From Pararoseomonas sp. SCSIO 73927 (GTDB lineage Bacteria > Pseudomonadota > Alphaproteobacteria > Acetobacterales > Acetobacteraceae): a DNA stretch of 64,000 nt. Each line of letters opens with the position of its first letter. Positions within the stretch are counted from its first letter, which is position 1. The notes beneath the pieces were generated by a model. The model ran no database searches and was not told the origin of the DNA. It saw only the letters and a list, made by a program, of their open reading frames with translations. Below are positions 18,732 through 26,160 of this stretch, piece after piece. The DNA is taken from assembly GCF_037040815.1 (NCBI RefSeq), contig NZ_CP146232.1, positions 5,178,001 through 5,242,000 of the forward strand, given 5' to 3'. The position numbers and the translations under genes were made by a program.

Positions 18732-19424
18732 ATGCCGGACGGGCTCGCTCTTTTCCGTGACGATATCTCCGGCAGTGGGGCACCTGATTTCCGGGCGGAG
18801 CGGGCGGCAGCACGGCCTGAGGGGGTGAAGCGCGGTCTCGACCTCGGGACGGCCCTCCTTCTCCTGGCGGTCCTCGCGCCGCTCCTTCTGCTGCTTTTTG
18901 TGGCCGTGCGGCTGGATGGCGGGGCGGCGCTGTTCGGCCACCCGCGCGTCGGCCGCGGCGGCCGGGTCTTTCGCTGCCTCAAGTTCCGCTCCATGCGGCC
19001 GGACGCGGACGCGGCCCTGGCGGAGCTTCTGCGGACGGACCCGGGGGCGCGCGCGGAGTGGGAGGCCACCCGCAAGCTGCGGCGGGATCCGCGGGTGACG
19101 GCGCTCGGGCGGTTCCTCCGCGTCTCCTCGCTCGACGAGCTGCCGCAGCTCTTCAACGTGCTGCGCGGAGAGATGAGCCTCGTCGGGCCGCGCCCGGTGA
19201 CGAAGGACGAGCTGTCCACCTTCTACGGGGCGGATGCGCGCTGGTACGTGCAGGTGCGCCCGGGGCTGACGGGGCCGTGGCAGGTCTCCGGCCGCTCCGC
19301 CACGGGCTACGCGGAGCGTGTGCGGTTGGACGTGGACTACGTGCGGAACCCCTCTGTGCGGCGAGACCTGGCGCTGCTGGGCCGGACGGTCGGCGCGGTG
19401 CTGAAGGGCCGGGGCGCCTGCTGA
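18732..19424 (+). CDS. Polyprenyl-phosphate glycosylphosphotransferase (exopolysaccharide initiation)
   Basis: A 230-residue bacterial sugar transferase. It has one strong membrane segment (about residues 37-58, 'ALLLLAVLAPLLLLLFVAV'), then the conserved core: 'GRVFRCLKFRSM', 'GRFLRVSSLDELPQLFNVLRGEMSLVGPRP', readable here by its landmarks KFRSM, SLDELPQ and LVGPRP, and a terminal 'RPGLTGPWQVSGRS'. The family attaches the first sugar-1-phosphate to undecaprenyl phosphate at the inner membrane. The protein is the short form, with one N-terminal membrane segment instead of the four of WbaP or CpsE. I use the ATG at 18732; an in-frame GTG at 18693 would add 13 residues but lacks a ribosome site. 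Confidence 0.9.
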   Translation: MPDGLALFRDDISGSGAPDFRAERAAARPEGVKRGLDLGTALLLLAVLAPLLLLLFVAVRLDGGAALFGHPRVGRGGRVFRCLKFRSMRPDADAALAELLRTDPGARAEWEATRKLRRDPRVTALGRFLRVSSLDELPQLFNVLRGEMSLVGPRPVTKDELSTFYGADARWYVQVRPGLTGPWQVSGRSATGYAERVRLDVDYVRNPSVRRDLALLGRTVGAVLKGRGAC

Positions 19425-19447
19425 TCCGCCGTCTGCTGATCCGCCGT
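19418..19447 (+). repeat. 15-bp tandem duplication at the transferase/glycanase junction
   Basis: 'ctgctgatccgccgt' occurs twice in a row (19418-19432, 19433-19447). The first copy contains the transferase's TGA stop. In the glycanase frame it gives 'LLIRR' twice, so the signal peptide's basic region is itself duplicated. Confidence 0.9.
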
Positions 19448-21583
19448 CGGCCGATTCTGCGCGCCGCGATCCTCGCCCTCCTTCCCGTTGCCGCTCTCGT
19501 CCAAGGTACTAGCCACGGGGTTGCTCAGGAGGCTGCGCGGGGGACATTGCCGCAGGGCGGGGTCTTCGACGCGCGCGATCCGGCCATCCCGGTGCCGCCG
19601 GGCGCACGGGCCGTGCGCCTCCATCACCGCGCGCCCTTCGCCCTGCCGCCGGGCGCGGCCGATGCGCGGCTGGAGGGGCCGGAGGACGGGGCCCTGGCGG
19701 GGAATGCGGGCCCGAACCGGCTGGAGGGTGGACCGGGCGACGACGTGCTGGATGGGCGGGGCGGGGATGACGTGCTGCGGCCAGGGCCCGGGCGCGACGC
19801 CGTGGTCTTCGGCCCTGGCAGCGGCCACGACGTGGTGGAGGGGTTCCGGCCGGGCGAGGACCGGGTCTGGATCGCGACCGGGCCGCGGGACGCGGCTTCG
19901 CTGCGGGCGGGGCTGCGCGACACGCCGGCGGGGGCGCGGCTCTCGGTCGGGGATTCCAGCCTGACCTTCGCGGGGCTGCGCGCGGCGGAACTGCCGGACG
20001 AGGCCTTCGAGCTGCCGCTGGACCCCTCGGCTTGGCCCGTGACCTTCGAGGACCGGTTCGACCGCCTCTCGCGCTTCGACGCGCGCGGCGCGGGCACCTG
20101 GCGCACGCGGATGTACCACGGGGATGGCCGCCGCAACGCGGAGGAGGACAGGCAGACCTATGTGGATCCCTCCTGGGGTGGCCGGGGGATCGACCCCTTC
20201 AGCGTGCGCGCCGGGGTGCTGGGCATCGCCGCCACGAGGCGGCCGGAATTCGCGGGGGTGACGGGCGGGCGGGACTACCTCTCGGGCGTGGTGACGACGG
20301 AGGCCAGCTTCGCGCAGACCTATGGCTGGTTCGAGGCGCGGATGCGGATGCCGGCGGGGGTGGGCACCTTCCCCGCCTTCTGGCTGCTGCCGACCGACCA
20401 CGCCTGGCCGCCGGAGCTGGACGTGGCGGAGGTGCTGGGGCGCGCGCCGGACGAGGTGTTCCAGATGGGGGTCACGGTGAAGGGCCTCGTGGACTCCTCG
20501 GACGGCTTCCACACCTACGCCATGGAGTGGTCGCCGGAGCGGGTGGCCTGGTACGTGGACGGGCGGATGACGGCGGTGCAGCGCCCGCCCTTCCGCGCCG
20601 AGCTGCTGCGGGCGGCGCCGCGGCCGATGTACCTGCTGCTGAACCTCGCGATCGGCGGCAAGTGGGCGCACGACCCGGTGGCCGGGCCGGGTGGGCGCGG
20701 CAGCGCGGAGGGGGTGCTGCAGGTTGACCATGTCCGGGTGCGCGCGCATCCCCGGCACCCCCCTGCCCGCCCCTCCGCGGCGGCGCCGCGCGTGACCTTC
20801 GCCGGCGCGCCGGGGCCGGGCGGGTTTTCCGGGCGGTTCGGCTACACGGCCGGGCTCACCGGGCGGCTGAGCTTCACCATGGAGGATCTTGGCATCGCCG
20901 GGCCGGACTTCCTGCGGCTGGAGGTGACGAACGACCGGGCGGCGGACCGCTACGAGGCGGCGCTGCGGAACGGCTGGGGCGATGTGCGCTCGGTTTCCGT
21001 GGAGGACGAGGATGGCGGGAGCTTCCACCTCTCCGACCTCGCGGAGGTCGCGCTGCGGCTGGGCGGGCGGTCCGAGGTAACGGTGGCGCGCGCGCGTTCC
21101 GGCACGGTGGAGACGGGGCCGGGGGACGACGTGGTGCGGCTGCCGGAGGCGCGGGGCTGGGAGGCGGCGCCGGGCAGCCGGATTCGCGTCTCGACCGGTG
21201 CGGGAGACGACACGGTGGAGGGGTGGCCGGAGCCGGCCGGGCTGGGAATGGTGGTGGAGGGCGGGCCGGGAGGCGACCGCATCACCGGATCCGGCGACGA
21301 CGACGTGATCACGGGCGGGCCGGGGGACGACGTGCTGCGCGGCGGCGGCGGGGCGGACACCTTCGTGTTCCGGCGCGGCGAGGCCGGGCGGGACCGTGTG
21401 GAAGATTTCGAGCCCGGCCGCGACCGGCTGCGGCTGGAGGGGATCGACCCGGCCGGGGTGGTGGCCGCCGCGGTGCCGGGCGGGGTGCGGCTGACGCTGC
21501 CCGATGCGGCTGCGGGCGGGGCCGCCGTCACCGTCATCGGCCTGGAGGCCGGGCGCTGGCGCGAGGCCCTGGAGCGGCGCTGA
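19418..21583 (+). CDS. GH16 family glycanase with N- and C-terminal RTX repeats (start codon uncertain)
   Basis: A protein of about 720 residues. The start of the frame encodes 'RRLLIRRRPILRAAILALLPVAALVQG', a good Sec-type signal, but no ATG, GTG or TTG lies near; a CTG at 19418, 19421 or 19433 must be used, or ribosomes enter by coupling with the transferase gene, whose stop overlaps. Then RTX-like repeats ('GGPGDDVLDGRGGDDVL', about residues 105-125), a GH16 domain with catalytic motif ELDVAE (codons 20414-20431) and 'AFWLLPTDHAWPPELD', and further RTX repeats near the C-terminus. The nearest known analogue is ExsH of Sinorhizobium, a GH16 plus RTX glycanase that trims succinoglycan. Role inferred: it trims or releases the polymer made by this locus. 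Confidence 0.82.
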   Translation: MLIRRLLIRRRPILRAAILALLPVAALVQGTSHGVAQEAARGTLPQGGVFDARDPAIPVPPGARAVRLHHRAPFALPPGAADARLEGPEDGALAGNAGPNRLEGGPGDDVLDGRGGDDVLRPGPGRDAVVFGPGSGHDVVEGFRPGEDRVWIATGPRDAASLRAGLRDTPAGARLSVGDSSLTFAGLRAAELPDEAFELPLDPSAWPVTFEDRFDRLSRFDARGAGTWRTRMYHGDGRRNAEEDRQTYVDPSWGGRGIDPFSVRAGVLGIAATRRPEFAGVTGGRDYLSGVVTTEASFAQTYGWFEARMRMPAGVGTFPAFWLLPTDHAWPPELDVAEVLGRAPDEVFQMGVTVKGLVDSSDGFHTYAMEWSPERVAWYVDGRMTAVQRPPFRAELLRAAPRPMYLLLNLAIGGKWAHDPVAGPGGRGSAEGVLQVDHVRVRAHPRHPPARPSAAAPRVTFAGAPGPGGFSGRFGYTAGLTGRLSFTMEDLGIAGPDFLRLEVTNDRAADRYEAALRNGWGDVRSVSVEDEDGGSFHLSDLAEVALRLGGRSEVTVARARSGTVETGPGDDVVRLPEARGWEAAPGSRIRVSTGAGDDTVEGWPEPAGLGMVVEGGPGGDRITGSGDDDVITGGPGDDVLRGGGGADTFVFRRGEAGRDRVEDFEPGRDRLRLEGIDPAGVVAAAVPGGVRLTLPDAAAGGAAVTVIGLEAGRWREALERR

Positions 21584-21689
21584 GCGGGTTCCCCCCTGTC
21601 GGGATTCCTGCCATCGGTCCGGCGGGCTTCACTATTTCTTCCGGCCGGGCGCGGATCACGTGGTCCCGCGGCGAGAGGAGCGGACGCGC

Positions 21690-22838
21690 ATGGTTCTCGG
21701 CTGGGCCCTGGCGGGGGCGGGGGTGGCCTCGGCGGCGCTGGCGCTGCACCCCTTCGTCACCTACCCGCTCTCGCTCGCGGTCCTCGCGCGGCTGAGGCCC
21801 CCTTCCCCGCCGGCGCGGACGGTGCCGGTGCCCACCCGCGTCGCGCTGCTTGTCTGCGCCTACAACGAGGCGCCGGTGATCGCGGCGAAGGCAGCGAACA
21901 TGCTGCGCATGCGGCGGGCGGTGCCGGGGCTGGAGATCCTGGCCTGGGTGGATCGGGCGAGCGACGGGACGGCGGAGATCCTGCGGGGCTTCGAGGGCAT
22001 CCGGGTCCTCGAGGCGGAGCGGCGGCGCGGCAAGACGCACGGGATGAACCGGCTGGTGGCCGCGACGGAGGCGGAGGTGGTGGTCTGCACCGACGCCAAC
22101 GTGATGTTCGAGGACGAGGCGCTGCCGCGGCTGCTGGCGCCCTTCGCAGACCCTTCCGTGGGGCTGGTCTGCGGGCATCTCGTCTATGCGGATGCGGGCG
22201 AGACCGCGATGGGCGAGACGGGGAACCTGTTCTGGCGGATCGAGGAGCGGGTGAAGGCGCTGGAGGAGGCGACGGGCGGCGGGGTGACGGCGGATGGCAG
22301 CATCTTCGCCTTCCGCCGCGCCCTGCACCGGCCGCCGCCGGACGACCTGATCGACGACATGTACGTCTCCCTCTCCGTCCTGCTGGAGGGTTCGCGGATC
22401 GCGCGCGCGGCGGATGCGGTGGCGCTGGAGCCGCCGGTGACGGGGGTGCGGGAGGAGTTCCGGCGCAAGCGGCGGATCGCCTGCCAGGCCTATAACGTGC
22501 ACCGCGCCCTGGCACCGCGGCTGCGCCGCCTGCCGCCGCTGGAGCGGTACAAGTACCTGTCCCACAAGTGGCTGCGCTGGTGGTCGGGCTGGCTGCTGGT
22601 GGCGGCGATGGTGCTGACGCCGCTGGGGCTGGCCCTGGCCGGGTGGACCGGTCTGGCGGCGGCGCTGGTGGGGCTGGCGGCCGCCACCGGGGTGCTGGGC
22701 TGGGCCTGGCCGTCGGGGCCGGCGGGGAAGCTCGTCGCGGCGGGCGCGGCCTTCCTGGCGACGGGGCTGGGGCTGGTCGAGTCCCTCGCCGGGCGGCGCT
22801 ACCAGACCTGGGCGCCGCCCGCCTCCGCGCGGGGGTAG
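21690..22838 (+). CDS. Glycosyltransferase family 2, membrane-bound
   Basis: A 382-residue GT2 enzyme. It starts with a membrane segment (residues 3-28), then the GT-A domain: 'ALLVCAYNEAPVI' (nucleotide-binding strand), 'DRASDGTAEIL', 'VVCTDANVMFED' (DxD-like metal site) and 'DDLIDDMYVSLSVLLEG' (catalytic Asp), then 'RRKRRIACQ', and two to three C-terminal membrane segments (about 307-370). The layout resembles processive or polymer-forming GT2 enzymes, but a single-sugar transfer is equally possible. A strong ribosome site (GAGAGGAG) precedes the ATG at 21690. It follows the glycanase gene by 106 bp and ends 12 bp from the convergent Wzz-like gene. Confidence 0.86.
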   Translation: MVLGWALAGAGVASAALALHPFVTYPLSLAVLARLRPPSPPARTVPVPTRVALLVCAYNEAPVIAAKAANMLRMRRAVPGLEILAWVDRASDGTAEILRGFEGIRVLEAERRRGKTHGMNRLVAATEAEVVVCTDANVMFEDEALPRLLAPFADPSVGLVCGHLVYADAGETAMGETGNLFWRIEERVKALEEATGGGVTADGSIFAFRRALHRPPPDDLIDDMYVSLSVLLEGSRIARAADAVALEPPVTGVREEFRRKRRIACQAYNVHRALAPRLRRLPPLERYKYLSHKWLRWWSGWLLVAAMVLTPLGLALAGWTGLAAALVGLAAATGVLGWAWPSGPAGKLVAAGAAFLATGLGLVESLAGRRYQTWAPPASARG

Positions 22839-22850
22839 GGCGCGGCGACG

Positions 22851-24395
22851 CTACTCCGCGGGGGAGCGAGCCGCGGGGCGCCGCTGGCCGAAGCGGGGCA
22901 GGCTGTCGCTCCGCGGCGGCGGGACGCGGGGCGGGGGCGGCTCCGCGCGGCGGGGCGGCGCGCGCGGCGCCTCCAGCTCGGGCTCCGGCGGCGCCGCAGG
23001 GGCGGTCAGGTGTGGGGTCATCGGCTCGGCCGGGGCGCCCCGCAGCGACCGGCCGGCCTGGGCCGTGCGCGCCGGCGCGGCGCGGCGGCGCAGCCCGACG
23101 AGAAGGGCGAGGAGGGCGCCGAGGGCAGCTCCCGCCAGCAGGCCGAAGCCGGTGGCGAGGCCCCGCTTCGGGCCGGAGGGGCGGACGGGCGTCTCCGCCC
23201 GGGACAGGACGCGCACGCCGGAGGGCAGCGTGGCCCGCGCCTCCACCCCGGTCTGCTCCACGCGGGCGTTGAGGTTGCGCAGCAGCTCGCGCCGGGCCTC
23301 CACCTCGCGCTCCAGCCGCTGCAGGTCGGTCTGGCGCGCGGCGATCCCGGCGGCATTCGTGGTCACCTGGGTCAGGCGGTCGGCCAGGGCGCGCTCCCGG
23401 GCGCGGGCGGAATCGGCCCGGGCCCGGAGCGAGGCGACGATCCGCGAGATCTCGCCGCCCGTGGCGCCGCGCACCGCCGCCAGCTCTGCAACCGCGGCGC
23501 GGCGGTCCGGGTGGTTCGGGCCGTAGCGGCGGGCGGCCTCGGCGGCGATACGGCCGGCCTCCGCTTCCCGCTCCCGCAGGCGGGCGATGGTCTCGCTGTT
23601 CACCACGTCCGAGAGGTCGGCGGCGGAGCCGGCGGTCCGCGCGCGCTCCCAAGCCGCGACCGCCTCGGCCCGCTCCGCGGTCACGCGCGCCAGGGCGGCG
23701 GAGAGGTCCTCCAGCTGCTGCTGCTGCACGGAGCCGGCGCGGGTGACGACCACGTCCTGCTCGGCGCGGGCCTGGGCCACCTGGCCCTCCAGCGCCGTCA
23801 CTTCCGCCCGCAGCTCGTTGGCGCGGGCGACGAGGGCGGCGTAGCCGGCGCGGTTCGCCTCCGACCGGAGGGCGGACTTGTCGGCGAGGTAGCGGTCCAC
23901 GAGCGCGTTGACGAAGCGGGACGCCGCGGCCGGGTCCGGCGCGGTGAAGGCGACGGAGATGACGAGGCTGCGGTTGTCGTTGAAGACCGAGAGGCGTTCC
24001 CCGAGCGCGTCCGGCAGGCCGGCGGTGCGCGCCGCCTCCGCGATGGCGGGCAGGTTGGCGACGCCCGAATCGCCGGCGGCCTGGCGGAGGAGGCTGGGGG
24101 CGCGCAGCGCCTGCACCTCGCTGCGGACGACGGGCATGGGGTCGCCCGGGCTCTCCCCGCCGAGGACGCCCTGCAGCTCGGGAATGGCGACGCGCTGGGT
24201 GTCGAGGGCAAGGAGAGCCTCCGCCGTCCAGCTGCGCGGGAGGCTGCCGACCACGAGGAAGACGACGGCGCCGCCGGCCAGGGCGCCGAGCACGATCATC
24301 CACCATCCCCGCAGTAGGCCGGGCAGGATGGAGGCCGGGAGGGAGGGCTCGCCCCCCGCACCGGATCCGGTGGGGGGTTGCCGGAACCGCGGCAT
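22851..24395 (-). CDS. Wzz/GumC-like polysaccharide co-polymerase (no kinase domain)
   Basis: A 514-residue protein. The cytoplasmic N-terminus is short; the first membrane segment is at about 35-55 ('MIVLGALAGGAVVFLVVGS'). A long periplasmic region carries a Wzz domain and coiled coils (about 165-390, with 'QRLEREVEARRELLRNLN'-type heptads, a GNVR-like part), and a second membrane segment follows at about 412-435. The cytoplasmic tail of some 80 residues is rich in Pro and Arg and has no Walker motifs, so the tyrosine-kinase half seen in Wzc is absent and no separate kinase gene is in the window. The tail ends with 'SLPRFGQRRPAA', a motif also found in the barrel protein at 26161-27879. Start: ATG at 24395 with GGGTG upstream; a GTG at 24404 is the alternative. 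Confidence 0.86.
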   Translation of the reverse strand: MPRFRQPPTGSGAGGEPSLPASILPGLLRGWWMIVLGALAGGAVVFLVVGSLPRSWTAEALLALDTQRVAIPELQGVLGGESPGDPMPVVRSEVQALRAPSLLRQAAGDSGVANLPAIAEAARTAGLPDALGERLSVFNDNRSLVISVAFTAPDPAAASRFVNALVDRYLADKSALRSEANRAGYAALVARANELRAEVTALEGQVAQARAEQDVVVTRAGSVQQQQLEDLSAALARVTAERAEAVAAWERARTAGSAADLSDVVNSETIARLREREAEAGRIAAEAARRYGPNHPDRRAAVAELAAVRGATGGEISRIVASLRARADSARARERALADRLTQVTTNAAGIAARQTDLQRLEREVEARRELLRNLNARVEQTGVEARATLPSGVRVLSRAETPVRPSGPKRGLATGFGLLAGAALGALLALLVGLRRRAAPARTAQAGRSLRGAPAEPMTPHLTAPAAPPEPELEAPRAPPRRAEPPPPRVPPPRSDSLPRFGQRRPAARSPAE

Positions 24396-24545
24396 GGAAT
24401 TCACCCTGTCTGTCCGTCCTGCCTGGTTGCCGCGCTGACTGCTTGTAGCGCCGACTGATATCCGCGCGCACCGATGGGCGCGCCGGGCACGGCAGTGGAT
24501 CGGGCGCCGTCCCTACCAACATCCTATAGAGATTCGCGGGTTGAA

Positions 24546-24655
24546 GTTGTAACAACATGGCCAGAAGGGTGTGGTGGCCCAGATGAACCCCGCCAGGGCG
24601 GCCGGAATGTAACCTGTGGTTGTCATCTGGCCCTGGCGAGACTAAACCATTGGTT
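24546..24655. promoter_or_regulatory. Intergenic region with two short palindromes before the small membrane peptide
   Basis: The span 24396-24704 is A+T-richer than its neighbours and lies between the Wzz-like gene (minus) and the small peptide gene (plus). It contains 'cctatagag', a possible -10 element, and two perfect 11-base palindromes: GTTGTAACAAC at 24546-24556 and AACCATTGGTT at 24645-24655. 'ggttgt' recurs at 24618 and 24653. Candidate operator sites; no gene is seen here. Confidence 0.35.
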
Positions 24656-24704
24656 GTGGCATGCGCCGTGCCGCAGAGGTCTGACCGACAAGGAACGCCG
24701 TTCC

Positions 24705-24800
24705 ATGATCGCTGTCCGGGGTTTGATGATCGGGGTCCTGATCTCGTCCGCCCTCTGGGTCGGGATCGGGATCGGCGTGCTGTCGCTCCTCGAGCCCTGA
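24705..24800 (+). CDS. 31-residue single-pass membrane peptide
   Basis: A short frame, 'MIAVRGLMIGVLISSALW' continuing to 'LSLLEP', with a ribosome site AAGGAA nine bases before the ATG. The peptide is one membrane helix of about 22 residues, with a positive N-terminus (Arg5) and an acidic C-terminus, so the N-in orientation is predicted. It sits between palindrome-bearing DNA and the acyltransferase gene, within an exopolysaccharide locus. I do not know a named family for it. It could be a small regulatory subunit for one of the membrane enzymes here, or a chance frame; the clean ribosome site and full membrane character favour a real gene. Confidence 0.5.
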   Translation: MIAVRGLMIGVLISSALWVGIGIGVLSLLEP

Positions 24801-24980
24801 TCGGCGCCGCATCCGCCGAAGTCGGAGCGCGTTAGGCCCGGGTTATCCGGGTTCCGCCATGACTCCGGGAAACGTGCTTGCTGGACCGGATCGCCGGGCG
24901 CCGCCCTTCCCTGCCCTGCCGCAGGGTGGCTTGGGCCCGGCCGGCAGGTCGGGCAACCTGCCCCGGACGAGGCGAGGTCG

Positions 24981-26120
24981 ATGATGAACGGAACGGCGCT
25001 GGCGCCGCGGCAGGACATCCCGGCGCTCACGGGCGCGCGCGGTCCCGCGGCCCTGGCCGTGGTGGCCTACCACCTGTCGCTGGACCACACCGCCGAGCCC
25101 TACGCCTCCTGGTTCGGGCTGGAGGTGCTGTTCGGGCGCGGCAGCCTCGGCGTGGACTTCTTCTTCATCCTCAGCGGCTTCATCATCCACCACGTCTACC
25201 GCGACGCCTTCGCGGCGGGGCTGCGGTGGCGCGATGCGGGGCGCTTCCTGCTCTACCGCTTCGCCCGCATCTGGCCGCTGCACATGGTGACGATGCTCGG
25301 GGCACTGCTGCTCTTCGCGGTTGCCGCGCTGGTGTTCGGCCGCGTGCCCGCCGACCCGGCGAACGCCGCGGCCTACACGCCCACGGGCGTGCTGCTGAGC
25401 GCGCTGATGGTGCAGACCTGGTTCGGCTACGCCTCGCCCAACGTGCCGGCCTGGTCGATCTCGGCGGAGTGGACGGCCTACATCGCCTATCCCCTCCTCT
25501 GCCGCCTGCTGCTGCGGCTTCCCACGCCGGGCTGGGTTCTTCTCGGGCTGCTGGCGCTGCTGGGCACGGGCACGGCCCTTGTCGGGCACCCGATCGGGCG
25601 GATCGCCTGCGGCTTCACGCTCGGCCTCGTGCTGCGCGAGGCGGAGGGGCGGTGGAACCTGTCGCGCCGGCTGGACCGCCGGGCGGGGGCGGCGGTGGCC
25701 GCGGCGGTTCTCGCCGGGTGCTGGCTGCTGCCCGACGATTCGCTGCTGCCCTTCGTCGCCGCCTTCGCCCTTTTCGTCCTCGCGCTGTGCAACCCGCGGG
25801 ACCTCCTGGGCCGGGCGATGGCGAGGCCGGCCGTGGTCTATCTCGGCGAGATCAGCTTCGCCCTCTACATGGTCCACGCAGTGGTCTGGTCCGCGTACAA
25901 GAACGCCATGCGAGTCCTGGCGCCGGGGGTGGACGCGGCGCATCCGCTCTCCGTGCTGCCGGCGGTCGCGCTGTGCCTCGTCGCGGCGGCGCTGCTGCAC
26001 CGGCTGGTGGAGCTTCCCGCGCGCGACCTGCTGCGCGCGGAGCGGCGGCGCGCGCCGCGGGAGGGGGCGAAGGCGGCCGCGCCGGGGGGGCTCGCCGTCC
26101 GGCCAGAAACAGGGCGCTGA
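24981..26120 (+). CDS. Acyltransferase-3 family O-acyltransferase (OafA/ExoZ-like)
   Basis: A 379-residue integral membrane enzyme of the acyltransferase-3 family. Family motifs are visible: 'LTGARGPAALAVVAYH' near the start (the catalytic His region), 'GVDFFFILSGFII' around residues 57-70, 'RFARIWPLHMVTML' (R/K-x10-H-like region), and 'SISAEWTAYIAYPL'. About ten membrane segments follow, ending with a basic tail. Such enzymes add acetyl or succinyl groups to exopolysaccharide or O-antigen sugars at the inner membrane, which fits the locus. Two ATGs are adjacent (24981 and 24984), after 'gaggcgagg'. The 180 bp before it (24801-24980) hold no gene. Confidence 0.9.
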   Translation: MMNGTALAPRQDIPALTGARGPAALAVVAYHLSLDHTAEPYASWFGLEVLFGRGSLGVDFFFILSGFIIHHVYRDAFAAGLRWRDAGRFLLYRFARIWPLHMVTMLGALLLFAVAALVFGRVPADPANAAAYTPTGVLLSALMVQTWFGYASPNVPAWSISAEWTAYIAYPLLCRLLLRLPTPGWVLLGLLALLGTGTALVGHPIGRIACGFTLGLVLREAEGRWNLSRRLDRRAGAAVAAAVLAGCWLLPDDSLLPFVAAFALFVLALCNPRDLLGRAMARPAVVYLGEISFALYMVHAVVWSAYKNAMRVLAPGVDAAHPLSVLPAVALCLVAAALLHRLVELPARDLLRAERRRAPREGAKAAAPGGLAVRPETGR

Positions 26121-26148
26121 GTGGGGCGCTGAGTGGGGCGCTGGGCGG
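26113..26148 (+). repeat. Three 12-bp tandem repeats over the acyltransferase stop codon
   Basis: 'ggcgctgagtgg' occurs at 26113-26124 and 26125-26136, and a variant 'ggcgctgggcgg' at 26137-26148. The first copy contains the TGA stop of the acyltransferase gene and the second repeats it in frame. Confidence 0.9.
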
Positions 26149-26160
26149 GGCTGAAGGCGT

